Positions 38,088 through 50,610 of a DNA stretch of 64,000 nucleotides are shown here, piece after piece. A program made the position numbers and the translations under genes. The notes under the pieces were generated by a model that saw nothing but the letters and a program-made list of their open reading frames with translations, did no database searches and was not told where the DNA came from. Origin of the DNA: Toxonevra muliebris (taxonomy: Eukaryota; Arthropoda; Insecta; Diptera; Pallopteridae); the NCBI GenBank assembly GCA_963691655.1, contig OY829326.1, forward strand, positions 19,766,878-19,830,877, written 5' to 3'. The first letter of the stretch is position 1. The number at the start of each line of letters is the position of its first letter.

Positions 38088-39039
38088 TTAGTAATGTTTC
38101 TCGGTGATTCTAACTTTGCCGTATTTACCATGCAGAGCATGCTTGGCAAAGGACAAAAGATCACCATGTGTATGCAAATGATGTACATCAGGATGCACTC
38201 GATGCACTAGAGCAGCATTATGGTGATGACTATGATGGTAATGTGCGGGATGATGATGTACCAAGGCAGCGTGATGATGCGCATGTGAATCGATGAGATG
38301 CGCATGTGGATGATGATTGTGATGCAATTCCGAATGATGCAAATCAGCAGCATGTACATGCTCATCAATATGTTGATCATGATGAACAACATGATGATCA
38401 ATCACAGGCCTAACATAATGCAAGAAATGATGTGGTTCATGGTGAACCACCTTGGTAACATGATGCACCGGCTCCACTTGATGTATGGGTTCATGATGGA
38501 TGACTTGTGAGGCATGCTCGTGATGATGTACATCGTGATGAACAGCGTGATCAACGTGATGATGATCGTCATGGTGATAGACGGGATGTTGCTCAATGTG
38601 ATGAGTATCAGCGCCATCAATGACAATGGCAGATGAGTGACCAAAGTGTATACCACTGGCATCACCATGATGAACATCAGCATGATGTAAATCACCGTGA
38701 TGCACATCGGCATGATGTAAATCAGCATGATGATTATGATGATAATCATTATCGGCAAAATGGTGTGGAATCTCATCGGCATGATGGGGTAGAAGGCCAG
38801 CTTTGACGGACAAAGCGATAGCCAAAATGCAGATGACGATCTGGTTGGGGATGAAAAAAGAAAATGATTAGATTTTGCTTACAATGTGAGCAAAAATACA
38901 GTAGTGGATCCAGTTATGGTCCTTTGATTTCCAAGTTGTTAAAGTTTTCTAGTGAATGACTCGAATGCCTTGGAACCAGTTTCCAAAATCCACCATTGTT
39001 TTCAAACACATATCCCTTAGTTGATGTACGTACCTTCAT
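38088..39039 (-). CDS. secreted histidine-rich protein, two exons (252 aa)
   Basis: Exon 1 is only ATG AAG (39039-39034), followed by the donor GTACGT. Exon 2 runs 38840-38088 after the acceptor CCAACCAG; the intron is 193 bp, phase 0. The joined N terminus MKIVICILAIALSVKAGLL is a clear signal peptide. The rest is about 32% His (about 80 residues), mostly HH pairs in short repeats such as HHADL, HHADV and HHGDL at residues about 37-62, then HH-V/HHH blocks. It ends in a less repetitive basic tail, LLSFAKHALHGKYGKVRITEKHY minus its first residues. A two-codon first exon is usual in insect cuticle-protein genes. I recognise no chitin-binding RR motif. Likely extracellular; the many His could bind zinc or copper or act as pH-sensitive structural protein, but the function is unknown. 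Plus-strand and shifted-frame ORFs here are shadows of the repeats. Confidence 0.85.
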
Positions 39040-39131
39040 TGCAACGATTTCGCGTTTAGTTTCAATTAATCCAAAAATTTGTGTTGTTGTTAACACAAAC
39101 GAACTCTGTACTGTTGCACTGTTTGAACTCG

Positions 39132-39168
39132 ACTGATGTTGAACTTGAAGCACCTACGCACTTTTATA
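39132..39168 (-). promoter_or_regulatory. core promoter of the His-rich gene
   Basis: On the minus strand, TATAAAAG at 39168-39161 is followed by an arthropod initiator TCAGT at 39136-39132. The TATA box starts 34 bases upstream of the initiator A. This gives a leader of about 95 nt before the ATG at 39039. Confidence 0.75.
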
Positions 39169-39169
39169 C

Positions 39170-40970
39170 GCATGCAAAATTGCTCAGCTACAACAAACAA
39201 CCAGCGACCAAAAATAAAATTGGCCAATATTGTTGCTTGCTGCCAAAACCATCAAAACATGTGCACGAAAATTACATTAACGTGAAGCGCCGCCACCCGC
39301 CACCGCTGCGGTCTCTTTCGCTGGCAAAGGGAATCAATATCGCCCAAAAATATCAACATCGAACCTGCCTGAAATTCGGTTGACAATATTTTGCAACAAT
39401 AACAACAACCATGACAAAGAGAGTAGAGAAGAATAGCAACTGGTAGTGCTACTGTCTGACGATGACATTGCAATCAAAATTCAAACGAAATCGACAACAC
39501 AACGAACGAAAGTGATATGAAAACAATGAAGTCACGCACATGTCCAGAATAATAAAACACCAATGTGACTCTGTTGTCAGTCACTGTTAACAATTGTTGG
39601 TATATTGCAACTGTAATATTGTTGATGATAGCAACAGAGAAGAGGTGACGACGGTGACAAAACGTCATATTTGAAAGCTTACTTACTATAGGATCATACG
39701 TAGGCTTTACTAGTTAACTGCGATTATGTAAAAATTAAATAAGTTAATAAAACTGACGTTCGTTTTAAAATGCAATCAAAATTAAATTACGCATTCGGTC
39801 AGTCATTCTGTAATGGCACATTTTAACTTTATTACAGCATAATTTTTACAATCGGCTCACTATTAAATTGGAAAAACTTCCTGGTATACATATGTACATA
39901 TGAACTACGTAATTATGATTTAATTGTTTTTGGTAATTCCAATTGCAGTTGACGACTTTTGAATAACCATCAACCGCCCACTTTTCTTCACCCAAAATAA
40001 GCTGCAGTAGTGCACGTCTTTCCAACCAGCCGCCAGCTGGGCTGAGTTCACATTTTGACACTGCATTTGGACATGAGTGAAAGCGTTTTTTTCACATTCG
40101 TTTTTTTTTAAACATTTTTCAAATATTTCCAAATGTTTGTCGTTGACCAACTTTAGATTTATTACGATCAAAATAATCAAAATATTTACATTTTTTGCAT
40201 GCATAAATTTTTGAGTACGTGTTTTTTGCAATTGTTGGCGTCGGCGGCGGTATTTCGTTTTATTTTTGTTATTATTTTTTTCGTAGAAAATTGTGCGTTT
40301 TTTTACATCAGCACTGGAATTTTAATTTACGTTTATTGAAACGGTAAATATAATATTGCCTTTTTCAATAAACTATTTCAACATGTGCGCCTCGGTAGGG
40401 AGTCTAAAGAATTTTTAAGTATTTGAAGATTGTATTTAAAATTTCCGTCTTTCAAAAGATATATTCAATTATAATAGCATTCTCTTTATCATCTACAATC
40501 GATTAGTAAGTTAAAATATTGGTATAATTGGCCTTTGAGATAGATAAAGTCTGGTTCTTGGATACCACAGTCATCACTTCATGGTCCAGATCTTCAAATA
40601 TTGTCTTTTCTATTTCACTAAAGGGCCATTTGCAGTGAAAAGTATTGTAAGATTTCTTTCTTCCTACAGGTCATTAGAACTGTGGCAGTGGGTCCTAAAT
40701 GATTACCAATTTTCCCTGAAAAATTTTCTACAAACCAACAACCAATGCTTAAGTTCGCATTTTAAGTAACTTAATCATTTCACAAACCTAATTAGGATTT
40801 TTCAGAGATGATTGAGAGCAAGAAGTCGGTTTCTAAGATTTGGATTTGGATTGAGCTGATTTTGATATACTAAAGGAAAGTATGAAACATTCATTGTAAG
40901 CACATAATCGTTCTAATAATTAAAAGAATGGGATGATTAAAAACCAATTTAAACATCCTATCAAAATTTA
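39170..40970. other. non-coding DNA upstream of the His-rich gene
   Basis: No ORF here has a domain or signal. The first few hundred bases (39.17-39.7 kb) are the likely proximal regulatory region of the His-rich gene. Confidence 0.4.
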
Positions 40971-40974
40971 CATT

Positions 40975-41440
40975 AAAACTCAGACCAATGGTGGCTGAAT
41001 TCAGATCAAAAGCAGAACTAAAATAAGACCAAATTCAAAGCAAAAATGAGGTGAAAAATCAGACCAGAAATCAGATTTGAAGTCAGACCAAAAGCAGACC
41101 GGAAATCAGATTAAACTTCAGACCTGAGATCATTCTAAATTCTGACTAAATCTAAAATGAATACTCACAAAAAATATCAGACCAAAATTCAAAACCAAAT
41201 TCATATCAAAATTCAGACCAAAACCCAGGATAAGGCTCACACCAATCTACAAACCAAAACTAAAACCGATAGTCGCATCAAACCCAAAAAGTAAAAAGAA
41301 AAATCATACGAAAGCAGACCAAAACTCAGATCGAGTTTCAGGCCGAAAACCAGACTTAATATAAGACTAAAGACTCGATCATAAAATTAGACTTAAAACG
41401 GATTAAAAACTGGACTAAAACCCGCATCAAAAAACTCTTC
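40975..41440 (+). repeat. degenerate minisatellite, unit about AAAATTCAGACC
   Basis: Dozens of diverged units of about 11-13 bp (TCAGACCAAAA, TCAGATCAAAA, TCAGACCAGAAA) run without a clear reading frame. The same unit appears at 54.4-54.5, 55.4-55.6 and, inverted, 14.6-14.8 kb. Confidence 0.75.
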
Positions 41441-44286
41441 AAAATTACAACATCTTCATATAAACTGACCTGAAAGATTTATTAAAGCATAAGATTTTAA
41501 AAGCTTATAAGCGTTTATTAGGAGGTCCTGCGCCTCCTATATCTCACCTGGATCCGCCACTGCTCTGAATCTGAAACTGTCAGCTTGGTTACGTATATTT
41601 ATGATGAAAAATGGGGAAAATCGGCATTTTGTGGACTTTTGGGTCAAGATTTCTCGAGATCCTACGATGATGGAAATTCGAATTCGAATTTTGTGAACAA
41701 AATTACGAACAACAAAAAACTCACTCTTTCGCCTATGTCTAACCTTTACACCTGCTGGACGCGGTTCCTTCTTTCGACTAATTTGTTTGGCTCTGTTGGT
41801 TTCCGAAAGATTTACAAAATTAACAAAATATTTCCGAAAAAAAAGTAGATAATGTATTGCACGCGATTAAACTAAATAAATTGTCGAATAAATTAATATA
41901 TTCAGAATATGTGGGATTTGGATTTATTCACTAAATCACTCTTAACTTTGTCATTTTTTTTTTTTTTTTTGTCGATTTTCCTCTGGATAATCTTATCTTT
42001 TGTTTAAAAGTTCAAGCTTTTTTCACGCGATTTTTCATTTTCAGTGGCCACAGAAATTTGTTTTTTTTTAATCTAATCCAACCCATTCTCATCGCAATCT
42101 TTTGTTCATCACCTCAATACCATTTATTTAATAGCAAGAGCGATCAATCTAAATTTAGCTAGATATATGATTTTTAAAGTGAAAAAATTAAAAATTACAA
42201 TATCTCAAAAACTGTCCTACAAAAAAATTAGAACCTTAATTTTCGAATTCAGCGGGAGTAAATCCATAAAAAATCCAAAAAAACTTTATTTTGTAAACTA
42301 GTGTTACTTGTCAAGCTTATTCAATCTATAAACAAAACTTCTCTATATACATATTTCATGCATTATTAAACTAGATTTGTTGAAAACTAGAACAAGTTGT
42401 TAAATATATCATATTTTTTACTCTCATTTTAGCTAACATATTTCAAAGCACCTCACAACAACACCTTTGTAAAACTCTATTTCACCAATTAATTGCCCTA
42501 TTGACCTACAAAGCAATCAATTACCTCTATTTATTAAATAACAAATCCAGACAACAACAAGCACGACAGTCGTGCGCTTAGTCGTATCGGCATACCGGCC
42601 AAAGCAGCAACCAACGACCAACGACCAACGCATGGCGGCATAAATATTGTTTACCTTAAACTAGAAATGTTTTTGATATGCTAAAGTGACAACAACAGCA
42701 ATACTGCAACGATAACAACAACGGCAAAGCAAAAAAATAATTACGATTGCTAATTACATAATAATTTGGTCAATTAAACGAATGAACTAATGAGCGATTA
42801 CGTATGAGACCGATCGAAAGAAAATCACAGCAACGTTCCCAATTCCATGATGACTAACTGAATGAAACGCAAGAGTTTTTTTTTTTACTTTGGTTAACAC
42901 CCAGAAAACTTAAATATACTGCAAACGTGCGCGCAAGTGTTAACAACTTAATTTTGCCTCTTTTTTTCTTTTTTGTTTTTCTATCTACGAAATTCGAATT
43001 TAATACGCTGGCAACGTGCGTGCGTGCGTGTGTCGTTTTGGCCCACGCATACTACACTGCGCAGTCGTACATTGGGCCTAAGTAATTTGTCAAATTCAAT
43101 AATTTGTGTATCGTTGAGTTGGCAGGCTGCAAACAAATTTTTTTTTTTTTTTTTTCAATATCTACATATAAATCACGTTTAAATATTTTGGCACTTGACA
43201 TCAAATTGGCAGAAATGTGTTTGTTACACACACTAACAAGTTTAGTAGCCAAGTATTAAAGCAATTGAAAAATAAAAACATATATTACATTACGAAAATT
43301 GTTAAGTGTTTTTTCTTGTAATAAATAAAATACAATATAAATAAAAAAATGGAAATTTAAATTATGACTCAAAGTATAAATTAAAAATGACACTTTTCAC
43401 CTACATCTACAATTAAAATAAATCTTATGGTCTTTTCTGCATTTGTCTGAAGAGGAAGCCTAAAGAATTAAAAATACTTATGTATAATGAAACTGCAAAT
43501 ATTTTTGACAACAATAAGAATTACGATTGCAGGAAAAGAAAAAAAAAAACAACACCAACAACAAACTACTGAACAAGTCTAACACGTTGCAGCAACTGTT
43601 ACAAATACCTACAATAATTTTTCAATGTTCTGCAGTTAAGTGAAATAAAAGCACAAAAAAGTTGGACTTATAACCACAGAGGACAGTGGTTGACAAAACA
43701 AGTACTCTACATTTACCCCCATTAATGATCCGAAAGTGAATTATGATAGAACTTCGAAAAAAAAAAATTGTGCGGGGCTAAAATATTCTAAAAAAATTTT
43801 TCTCATATAAGTTTACTAAAGGTAGCTGAATACTGGAAAACCTTAAATTTTGTTGTAGAACAAATAAAAAATCGATTTTAAATACAAGTATACTGGAAAA
43901 CTTTTTTTCAATAAAATTTTCAGTTTATCATTTCAAGTTTTTTGTTTGCACATGGTAACTAAACCGTCATCAATTACTGACCAACATAAATTTCCTAAGT
44001 ACCGAAACCGTGAGAAAAAACTGTGTTGAAATGGCAATTTATGTTAAAAACGCAAAAAGTCCATAATAGTAAAGCTAAAGAGTTAATACATACATGTTTA
44101 CTTTGCGATGCAAAATATATTTTTGGCTTAGAAAATACTTTTAAAGACACATTTGCCCACTCAAGAACTGGAAATATGAAACATTTTTGAAATCTGGGTT
44201 TATTTCTAATTAAACCAAAGTTTGCAAACTTTTGCTGTTCAGTGGCCTAAAGTAAAATTTTATGAGTAACATATCTGTGGTACTCA
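41441..44286. other. non-coding DNA
   Basis: No gene is recognised. At 41549-41563 CCTGGATCCGCCACTG resembles a hAT-type end, without a confirmed partner. Simple T runs are frequent. Confidence 0.4.
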
Positions 44287-44377
44287 TTAACCCTTTATCA
44301 ACCGTCGTAATGAGTCAAAATTGTGATTTCTTCTGTAAATGCAAAAAATACCTACAAAAGTGGGGCTAATGGGTTAA
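44287..44377. mobile_element. candidate 91-bp TTAA-flanked element
   Basis: TTAACCCTTTATCAACC on the left and, reversed, TTAACCCATTAGCCCC on the right, about 8 of 13 matching after TTAA. It may be a very short piggyBac-type MITE. Confidence 0.4.
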
Positions 44378-45493
44378 CACTTTTCAGAAAAATGTTCTAC
44401 GGAAAACTCTATTATAAATTGCTGAGCACAAAAACAATCTCAGATGAAAAATTAAAAAGTTGCCTTACGGTTTGTTATACTTAACACCGAACCTTGTTAT
44501 TTTTGAAAAAATTTATAAAAACTGAGCCTAAACTCCGAGTTTACGGCGCATACCATCCAATATCTTTCAAACGACTTGTGGAAAATCAAACTAAAGAATA
44601 AACTTAAGGACATTGTTTTCTTAATGCATTCAATCTGTCATGAAACCTGCCAAATATCTAGAGAGATTAATCACCTAGAAGTACATAAACAACAAAATAA
44701 ATTACACTAGATAAACAAGATTATATTTATCTGAGTTTTTTTTTAGCTCTAAACCTATTCCATGTATTGGAGTTGCATATATATCTATGAGATGACTTCG
44801 GAATGAACATAAGGATCAGGAGATCAATACTTTAAAACTGAAATCTACAGGTGTACAGTACTTATACTTAGTGAACATTATTTCTCTGATGACTTTCCCC
44901 TAAAATATGTATATGTTTCTAAGCTGCTGACTCCATAATTGGAGGCCCTGATGATGCTTAGAACAGTCTCAATGAAATTTTGTATGGAAAAAGTTAATCC
45001 TAAGCCTAAGTTAAGGTCTAAAAAAGAATCTTGATAAATAACTTGAAAACGCATTGAGTAATTTTATTGTGGTTAGGCATAGAGAAAATCTTATCAAAAA
45101 TAATAACTTTGGTTTTTCATAGAGTAAAATTTGTTTAATACTACGCCTTTTTCATAAGCGACATAATGAGAAATACTAAAATTTAGAATTTAGAATTTCA
45201 AAATCAATGCTAACTATAGCCTTCCCTCAAACCTTGTAGGTAATTCAAATTTTCGTAAGGAACTAATCAACGCAATAAATTTAAAAGTAGAGCGCAAGAA
45301 AAATAGTTCTAATTTACACAGCGCTTTCCATTGTTTATGATTTGTGGTAAATATTTAAATTTATTGCAGTAGCAAAACCAGAAACAGCAAACAGGCAACG
45401 GCAACAACACATCAAAACGTCATGCCGTAAAATATTTTTTGTAAGTACATACATATCAACATACACACACACACACACACACATTCACATGAA
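44378..45493. other. non-coding DNA with a CA microsatellite
   Basis: No gene is recognised. (AC)10 lies at 45463-45482. Confidence 0.4.
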
Positions 45494-45495
45494 TA

Positions 45496-45943
45496 CTCTC
45501 ATTCCTCGATTTACACGGTAGAAAAATTTCACGATAAACTGTGTAAATTAAAACCGTTTAAAACCAGGCTCGATATGCACGCAAAAAATAATGGCAGGTT
45601 CAACTAAAAAGATCATAGTAATATTTCTTAATAAATTCTGCGAAATTCATTTTCCATAAGTTCTTTTCTACGAATCAAAATTTTTCTTTGAAGTGCACTG
45701 CACTTGTACATATTATTAAACCCCCGAATTTATATGTTTTTTAAAACGAATTGTGATTGTGATTGCTCGAAATGTTTAGTTCTGACTTAAACAATTATTA
45801 TATTTAACCACAGAAAAATATTTACAAAATTAAGTACCAATATTACAGTCTATAAATTCCGAAAAAATAATGTGTTCAAATTTAAAAACAGTGTAAAAGT
45901 GAACCCGTGTAAAAGTGAATCCGTGTAAATCGGGGGCTGAGTG
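45496..45943. mobile_element. pogo/Tigger-type MITE (448 bp)
   Basis: The left end CTCTCATTCCTCGATTTACA (continuing CGG) matches the reverse complement of the right end, CACTCAGCCCCCGATTTACA (continuing CGG), at about 19 of 23 positions. TA lies outside both ends (45494-45495 and 45944-45945). CA..C..CCCCGATTTACACGG resembles pogo/Tigger termini. CCGTGTAAAAGTGAA is repeated just inside the right end. There is no ORF. Confidence 0.75.
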
Positions 45944-45945
45944 TA

Positions 45946-46786
45946 TACTGCATGCAGGCGGCGGTGTTGGTGTGTCATTAAAATTAGCATTGTTGACGTT
46001 CTTAATGTTTTCGTTCTTTTTTCGCTTTCGCTACTTTGTCTGCCCGATGCTGCAGTTTCATTGGCAATAATAAAACAAAAACAAAAATAATAAACAAATA
46101 AATAAAATCAAATGTAGATTTTATTCTGTGCTCTGTCGTTGTTGTTGTTGTTGTTGTTGCTACAGTCAACAATTTGCATATTAAAATGAATAATGCTTTG
46201 TCTAATTACCGCATGTGCCACACTTTGTTAATTGGTTGCAAAGATCTCGTCGTTTTTATTTCAGTTTAAGTTTATTTTTTGTAGTTATTGTTAATGATCG
46301 TATTGCTGCTGTTGTTGTTGTTTGTGTTGAGGGAAGTTTTGTTTTGTTGTTTTTTCGGTTATGTAAAATGTCGTCTACACATTTTGATGGCAGCATTCAA
46401 AATACATACAAAAAAATAATGAAATGAAAATACTAAACACCTTCACGTTGAATTTAAATAGAAACTAATGTTGCAAGCAAAAGAAAAAATGGTGATAAAT
46501 AATAAATAAAAATTTTGGGAAGCAGTTTGAATGATATTCAAATAGCGAACTGTTATGCAGACTAGCTACAATGGGGGAAAAAAACAACAACATAAGTATA
46601 TAGAACGGTAGCGGTAGTTTCTTTCAATATCTCTATTCAGTGAAGATATTTGGAATCAAATCCGTAATTCTGGGCTATGATTTCAAATATTAGTAGCTTA
46701 TATAGGATATTGAAAGATTAAGAACTATCACTAAGATCACTGATGAGCAATTGGGGCGGATTCCGAAACGACCGTCTGATTTGCCC
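45946..46786. other. non-coding DNA with GTT repeats
   Basis: (GTT)7 lies at 46138-46158. No gene is recognised. Confidence 0.4.
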
Positions 46787-46851
46787 GTCTCTATATACAT
46801 TGTTTTTGTGATGACTACATTTGTTCATTAACCTGTTTATATATAACTTCA
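46787..46851 (+). repeat. 65-bp inverted repeat, left copy
   Basis: It is identical at 64 of 65 positions to the reverse complement of 51581-51645. It begins GTCTCTATATACATTG and ends TATATAACTTCA. No ORF and no known motif are recognised. Confidence 0.85.
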
Positions 46852-46975
46852 GATATTCATATAATTTTTCACTCTTTGGAACTCATCCCTTAATCTTAGA
46901 GTAATTAGTTCAAATCAAACATTGAGTGTCACAGATATAAGCTTAACTTAATCGAAGATCTGTTTGTATGGGAAT

Positions 46976-47866
46976 CAGAGATGCCAACTTATTTTTTCTC
47001 CCTCCCCGATAACCCTAGAGAAATTCCCCGATTTTCGATCGAATTCCCCGCATTAGTACAATTTCACATTATAACAGCGCTACACGCACTTTCCATATAA
47101 AAATTTTACAAAAACGAAATTGATCTCAATGAGTGTTATTTTAAGGCGACCCTGAACTTTCTCTGCCCAAAACTTAACCAATTTTAATGGGACTGGTAGA
47201 TTAATAGAAACGTACTTTCTGACTCCGGAATTCTTAACATATAAGCTTCAGCCCACTTTTGGACATCAAAATTTTCATGGGATTTCTTTTGACTCAAATA
47301 AAAAAGTGCAAGTTTTGAAAAAAACAGATTCAAAGTTTTTAACATATAAAATATACTTCATCTTCTTTATGATGGCTGACCGTAATTTGTAAGTTTACAG
47401 ATTAGTCAGCAATGATTATGAGTTATTAATCAGGCGGTGCTGGACGAAGGCTTAGCTAAGCCTTTCTAAACGGCCGAAAGGGAAGTCGAAGCACCACGCG
47501 ACTGTTTTGGCCTGACTGGCACTCGGTGCTATAATCGTCTATATCTACGAAAGCACTCTGCGTTCTCTGAAATTTTTACAAAATACTTTCGAAATATAAT
47601 ACTTTTTTAAAAATTCATTTCTCCAAACCAATAATTTACAGGGCCTTCTTAAGAAAAGATGAAGAATTTAAGACCCAAAATATGAAATATTTCATAAGTT
47701 AAACGTTTTACATTATATAAAATTTGACAAAAAATATTCTACAGACTTTAATTACTAAAAGCTGAACGACTTCAAATTCCCTTCAAAAAACAGTTCATTC
47801 CCCGATTCCCCACACCGAGTAAAATTCCCCGCAAATCGGGGAATTCCCCGCAAGTTGGCATCGCGG
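46976..47866. mobile_element. hAT-type MITE (891 bp) with perfect 8-bp target duplication
   Basis: ATGGGAAT occurs at 46968-46975 and 47867-47874. The ends CAGAGATGCCAACTT and, reversed, CCGCGATGCCAACTT match at 13 of 15 positions. TTCCCCGAT motifs recur near both ends. There is no transposase ORF. The 8-bp duplication and the end type point to hAT. Confidence 0.85.
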
Positions 47867-47935
47867 ATGGGAATAGCCAAACCGCTGAGCTATCTAATTT
47901 CGCACGAATCTATTAATCTTAATGTCGTGGATGCC
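47867..47935 (-). repeat. tRNA-like SINE head interrupted by the hAT-type MITE
   Basis: The minus strand reads TAGCTCAGCGGTTTGGC, a perfect A box (TAGCTCAGCGG, about 47896-47886). It then reads ATTCCCAT, which is the MITE target site, and resumes left of the MITE (46975 downward) with a decayed B box TCTTCGATTAAG near 46957. Removing the MITE joins a tRNA-like head. Confidence 0.5.
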
Positions 47936-50439
47936 ACTGTTATAAACCTGTAGACTTTTTCGTGAGTCCGTTGGCTTCACACTGACCGTAAAAACCTTTT
48001 ACCTTTTAATCTCAAGTCACTTGATTCCCGGTTTTTTTTTTTTTTTTTTTTTTTGACACCATTTGCTTTGAGCCTAACAGTTTCATTTTCAAGATCTTCG
48101 ATCCAGTCAAACAAACTTATCAGCCACCATTACCACACTAAGCTATATTCAACCAAGATAGACCTCATAAGAGTAGGATAAAAAAAAAAGTTGGGAACAA
48201 ATTGCTGTTTCTATAATGAAAGTATCTTGCTCTGAGAATATTTTTGGATTTCCTTAACCCTGTAGAAAAAAGTCCTTTTTGCTAGATGCATTATTTTATA
48301 AGAAATTATTTCATAATTGTAATTAATGTCTATATATAAGAATGAATTACAAAAAACAACACGCACTGAAGCAATCAAACATGTTCTGCACTGTCAGAGA
48401 TAATGGCTCCTTTACAGTTGTATTACGACGAGTACGTATGGATACACTTCAGTTAATTTTCATCAAGTAATTTGACAAATTTCATGCATTTCTTAGCGAA
48501 TCTGTTCAAGCCACTTTGTCAAGCTCGCAATTCCGCATACCGCTACAGGTCGCAGCAGCAGCAACAGCAATGCACAAGCATACAGGCTCATACAGGAAAG
48601 AAAACAGCTTGGCAATCACGAAGCACTTGCTCGATTAATTTAATATTGGCCCAACCGTTGCGTTTATGTCTTCAAAGTCTTCATACCGACAGCAGCAACT
48701 GAAACGGCACAACAGAGCAACAGCTTGATGTTGCTACTACAACCAACAACAGCAACAACAAAGTGGGCCGCAATTGGCCACCGCAGCATCATTTTCCAAT
48801 TGAAATTGCAATTTGTTTAAACTATTTGCCACGCATTTGCAGCAAAAATCGAACTTGCCAATGCCAAAGCTAAAGCAACAACTGTTGATGTTGATGTTGC
48901 CGATGTCGATGCTGATGAAGATGATGACGACTATGCTGCCTAATGTTCTCCATACTCTCGCCATACACCTGTTGATGATAATGGTGCCAATGATGATCAT
49001 CATCCTTAGCATAATTGTGTTGGATCGGAGAATGTCTTAGCATTGGATAAACCTAACGCTATTACGACTAAACAAACGACACTAAAGTTTATGTATGTGC
49101 GATCGCCAACAGCTTAAAATCCACAAGTGATCGACGCAAATCGATCGACGCCCGTTCGTCATCAACTCATCGGCTCATCATCATCCGCACAAGCATCATC
49201 ATTTTCAACAACAATTTTTGCGGGCTGTTAAAAATTACGCTATTGACTGTGCGGCATCTTTTGTCAACAATTTGTTCAATTCGACAACTGTGATGCAGCA
49301 GTGATGGCAAAAAGAATGGATGCAATGTCGTCGATGTCGATGATGATGTGGACTTTAATGATGAAAATGATAATGATGATGTTGATGATGAGACACACTC
49401 ACAAATATTTCAATCAACTTGCCGCCGCTTGAGATTCAAACGGATTCAGATTCAAGCCTCAGCATCAATGGATGAAATTAGCACCTGAGCAGTGGAAGAT
49501 TAAATTCCTGTAAATCATTATTATTGCTAATGTTGTTGCTGCTGTTTCTGCTATTGTTGTTTCTGTTGTGAAAGCTATGCTTCCTTAGCTCGGTACAATT
49601 CCTTTATAAAATCCATGTGGATGTGCGAGGCGCGCGCCTTCCTGCTGTGCCATTGTAACTTTTTCTTTTTTTTTACCTAGAACTAATAGAGTAATATCTC
49701 AATATCTGAAATAACTCCTTCAACCTTCAGCCTCAGCATCATCGTCTCAGCATCAGCGTCATTATTTTATGTGCCTTTTGAAATTGGATCACAAAACTAT
49801 AAAGCGATCAAGTGATCATTTGTTGCCATTGATCGTGTGCTGCTGCTGCTGCTGTTGCTGATCGGGAACTGTAGTGTACCTCCACAGACAATTGCCTTAG
49901 ACTTGTGTGCATGCAGAGCACAAGTGCAACAAATTGTTAGAACAGTTGTATATGTTGGTATATGTTTGTTTGTGTATGTGTGTATGATCCACCGCCGATG
50001 GCGCATTAACACGATCATCAATTTGCTATTGAATGCTGCAAATGTTGTTGTAACAACAACAGCAGAGCAGCAGCCGCGAGCTGAAGCAACAATGTAATTT
50101 TTGCGTTTTAAAGTACGAGTAAATTGGCCTTTCTCATAAATGTGTCTGAGTTTCCAAGTATATTTTATAATTAAGAAAACTTTTAACGTTATTAACGAAA
50201 ACCTGCTAACATATAATAGATTTATTAGCGGGGCTTTTTAATTGAATCTATCAAATAAATGATTCTTAAAATAATGAAAGACGGAAGAACTTAGTAAAAT
50301 ATATTTATTGTATAAAAGCAAACACAATAATAATGGTAAAATTTATTTATGGAAAGCATCACAAAAAAATGAATCAGGATCCCGATTATAGTCGAAATAA
50401 GTAGCTGCGCATAAATCCTATTATTTTTGTAAAACAATA
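47936..50439. other. non-coding DNA with CAG/ATG-rich island
   Basis: 48.4-50.1 kb is rich in CAG, GAT and TTG repeats, with overlapping low-complexity ORFs in several frames but no domain. A run of 23 T lies at 48032-48054. Possibly regulatory DNA. Confidence 0.4.
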
Positions 50440-50512
50440 TCCGTATCTGGGAATCGAACCTGAAGCAACTGAGAGTCTAGAACTCATCCATCAGGCCACT
50501 CAGGTAAAAAAG
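50440..50512 (-). repeat. tRNA-derived SINE head
   Basis: On the minus strand the A-box-like TGGCCTGATGG (50498-50488) and the B box GGTTCGATTCCC (50460-50449) are in tRNA spacing. Confidence 0.6.
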
Positions 50513-50610
50513 AATATATGCCAATGTCAGCATATTTCGATATACTTAATTAATTTCCTACACTATCAAGCCATTTTGTGATTAGTGGAACTCTCTCCCC
50601 TCGCGTTTTT

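Noticed and set aside
38207..38782. Ile/Met-rich ORFs on both strands
   Set aside because: Out-of-frame shadows of the His-codon repeats of the His-rich gene.
40975..41440. CRISPR-like array
   Set aside because: Units are too short, diverged and without unique spacers; a eukaryotic minisatellite fits.
38898..41563. CAGTAGTGGATCCAG at about 38899 and the reverse of CTGGATCCGCCACTG at 41549-41563 as ends of one hAT element
   Set aside because: The ends look alike, but the 8-bp flanks differ and the interval would include exon 1 and the promoter of the His-rich gene. Chance or two separate decayed ends is more likely.
48472..48702. 76-aa reading with a Gln run
   Set aside because: Repeat-derived Gln run, no domain and equally open frames nearby.
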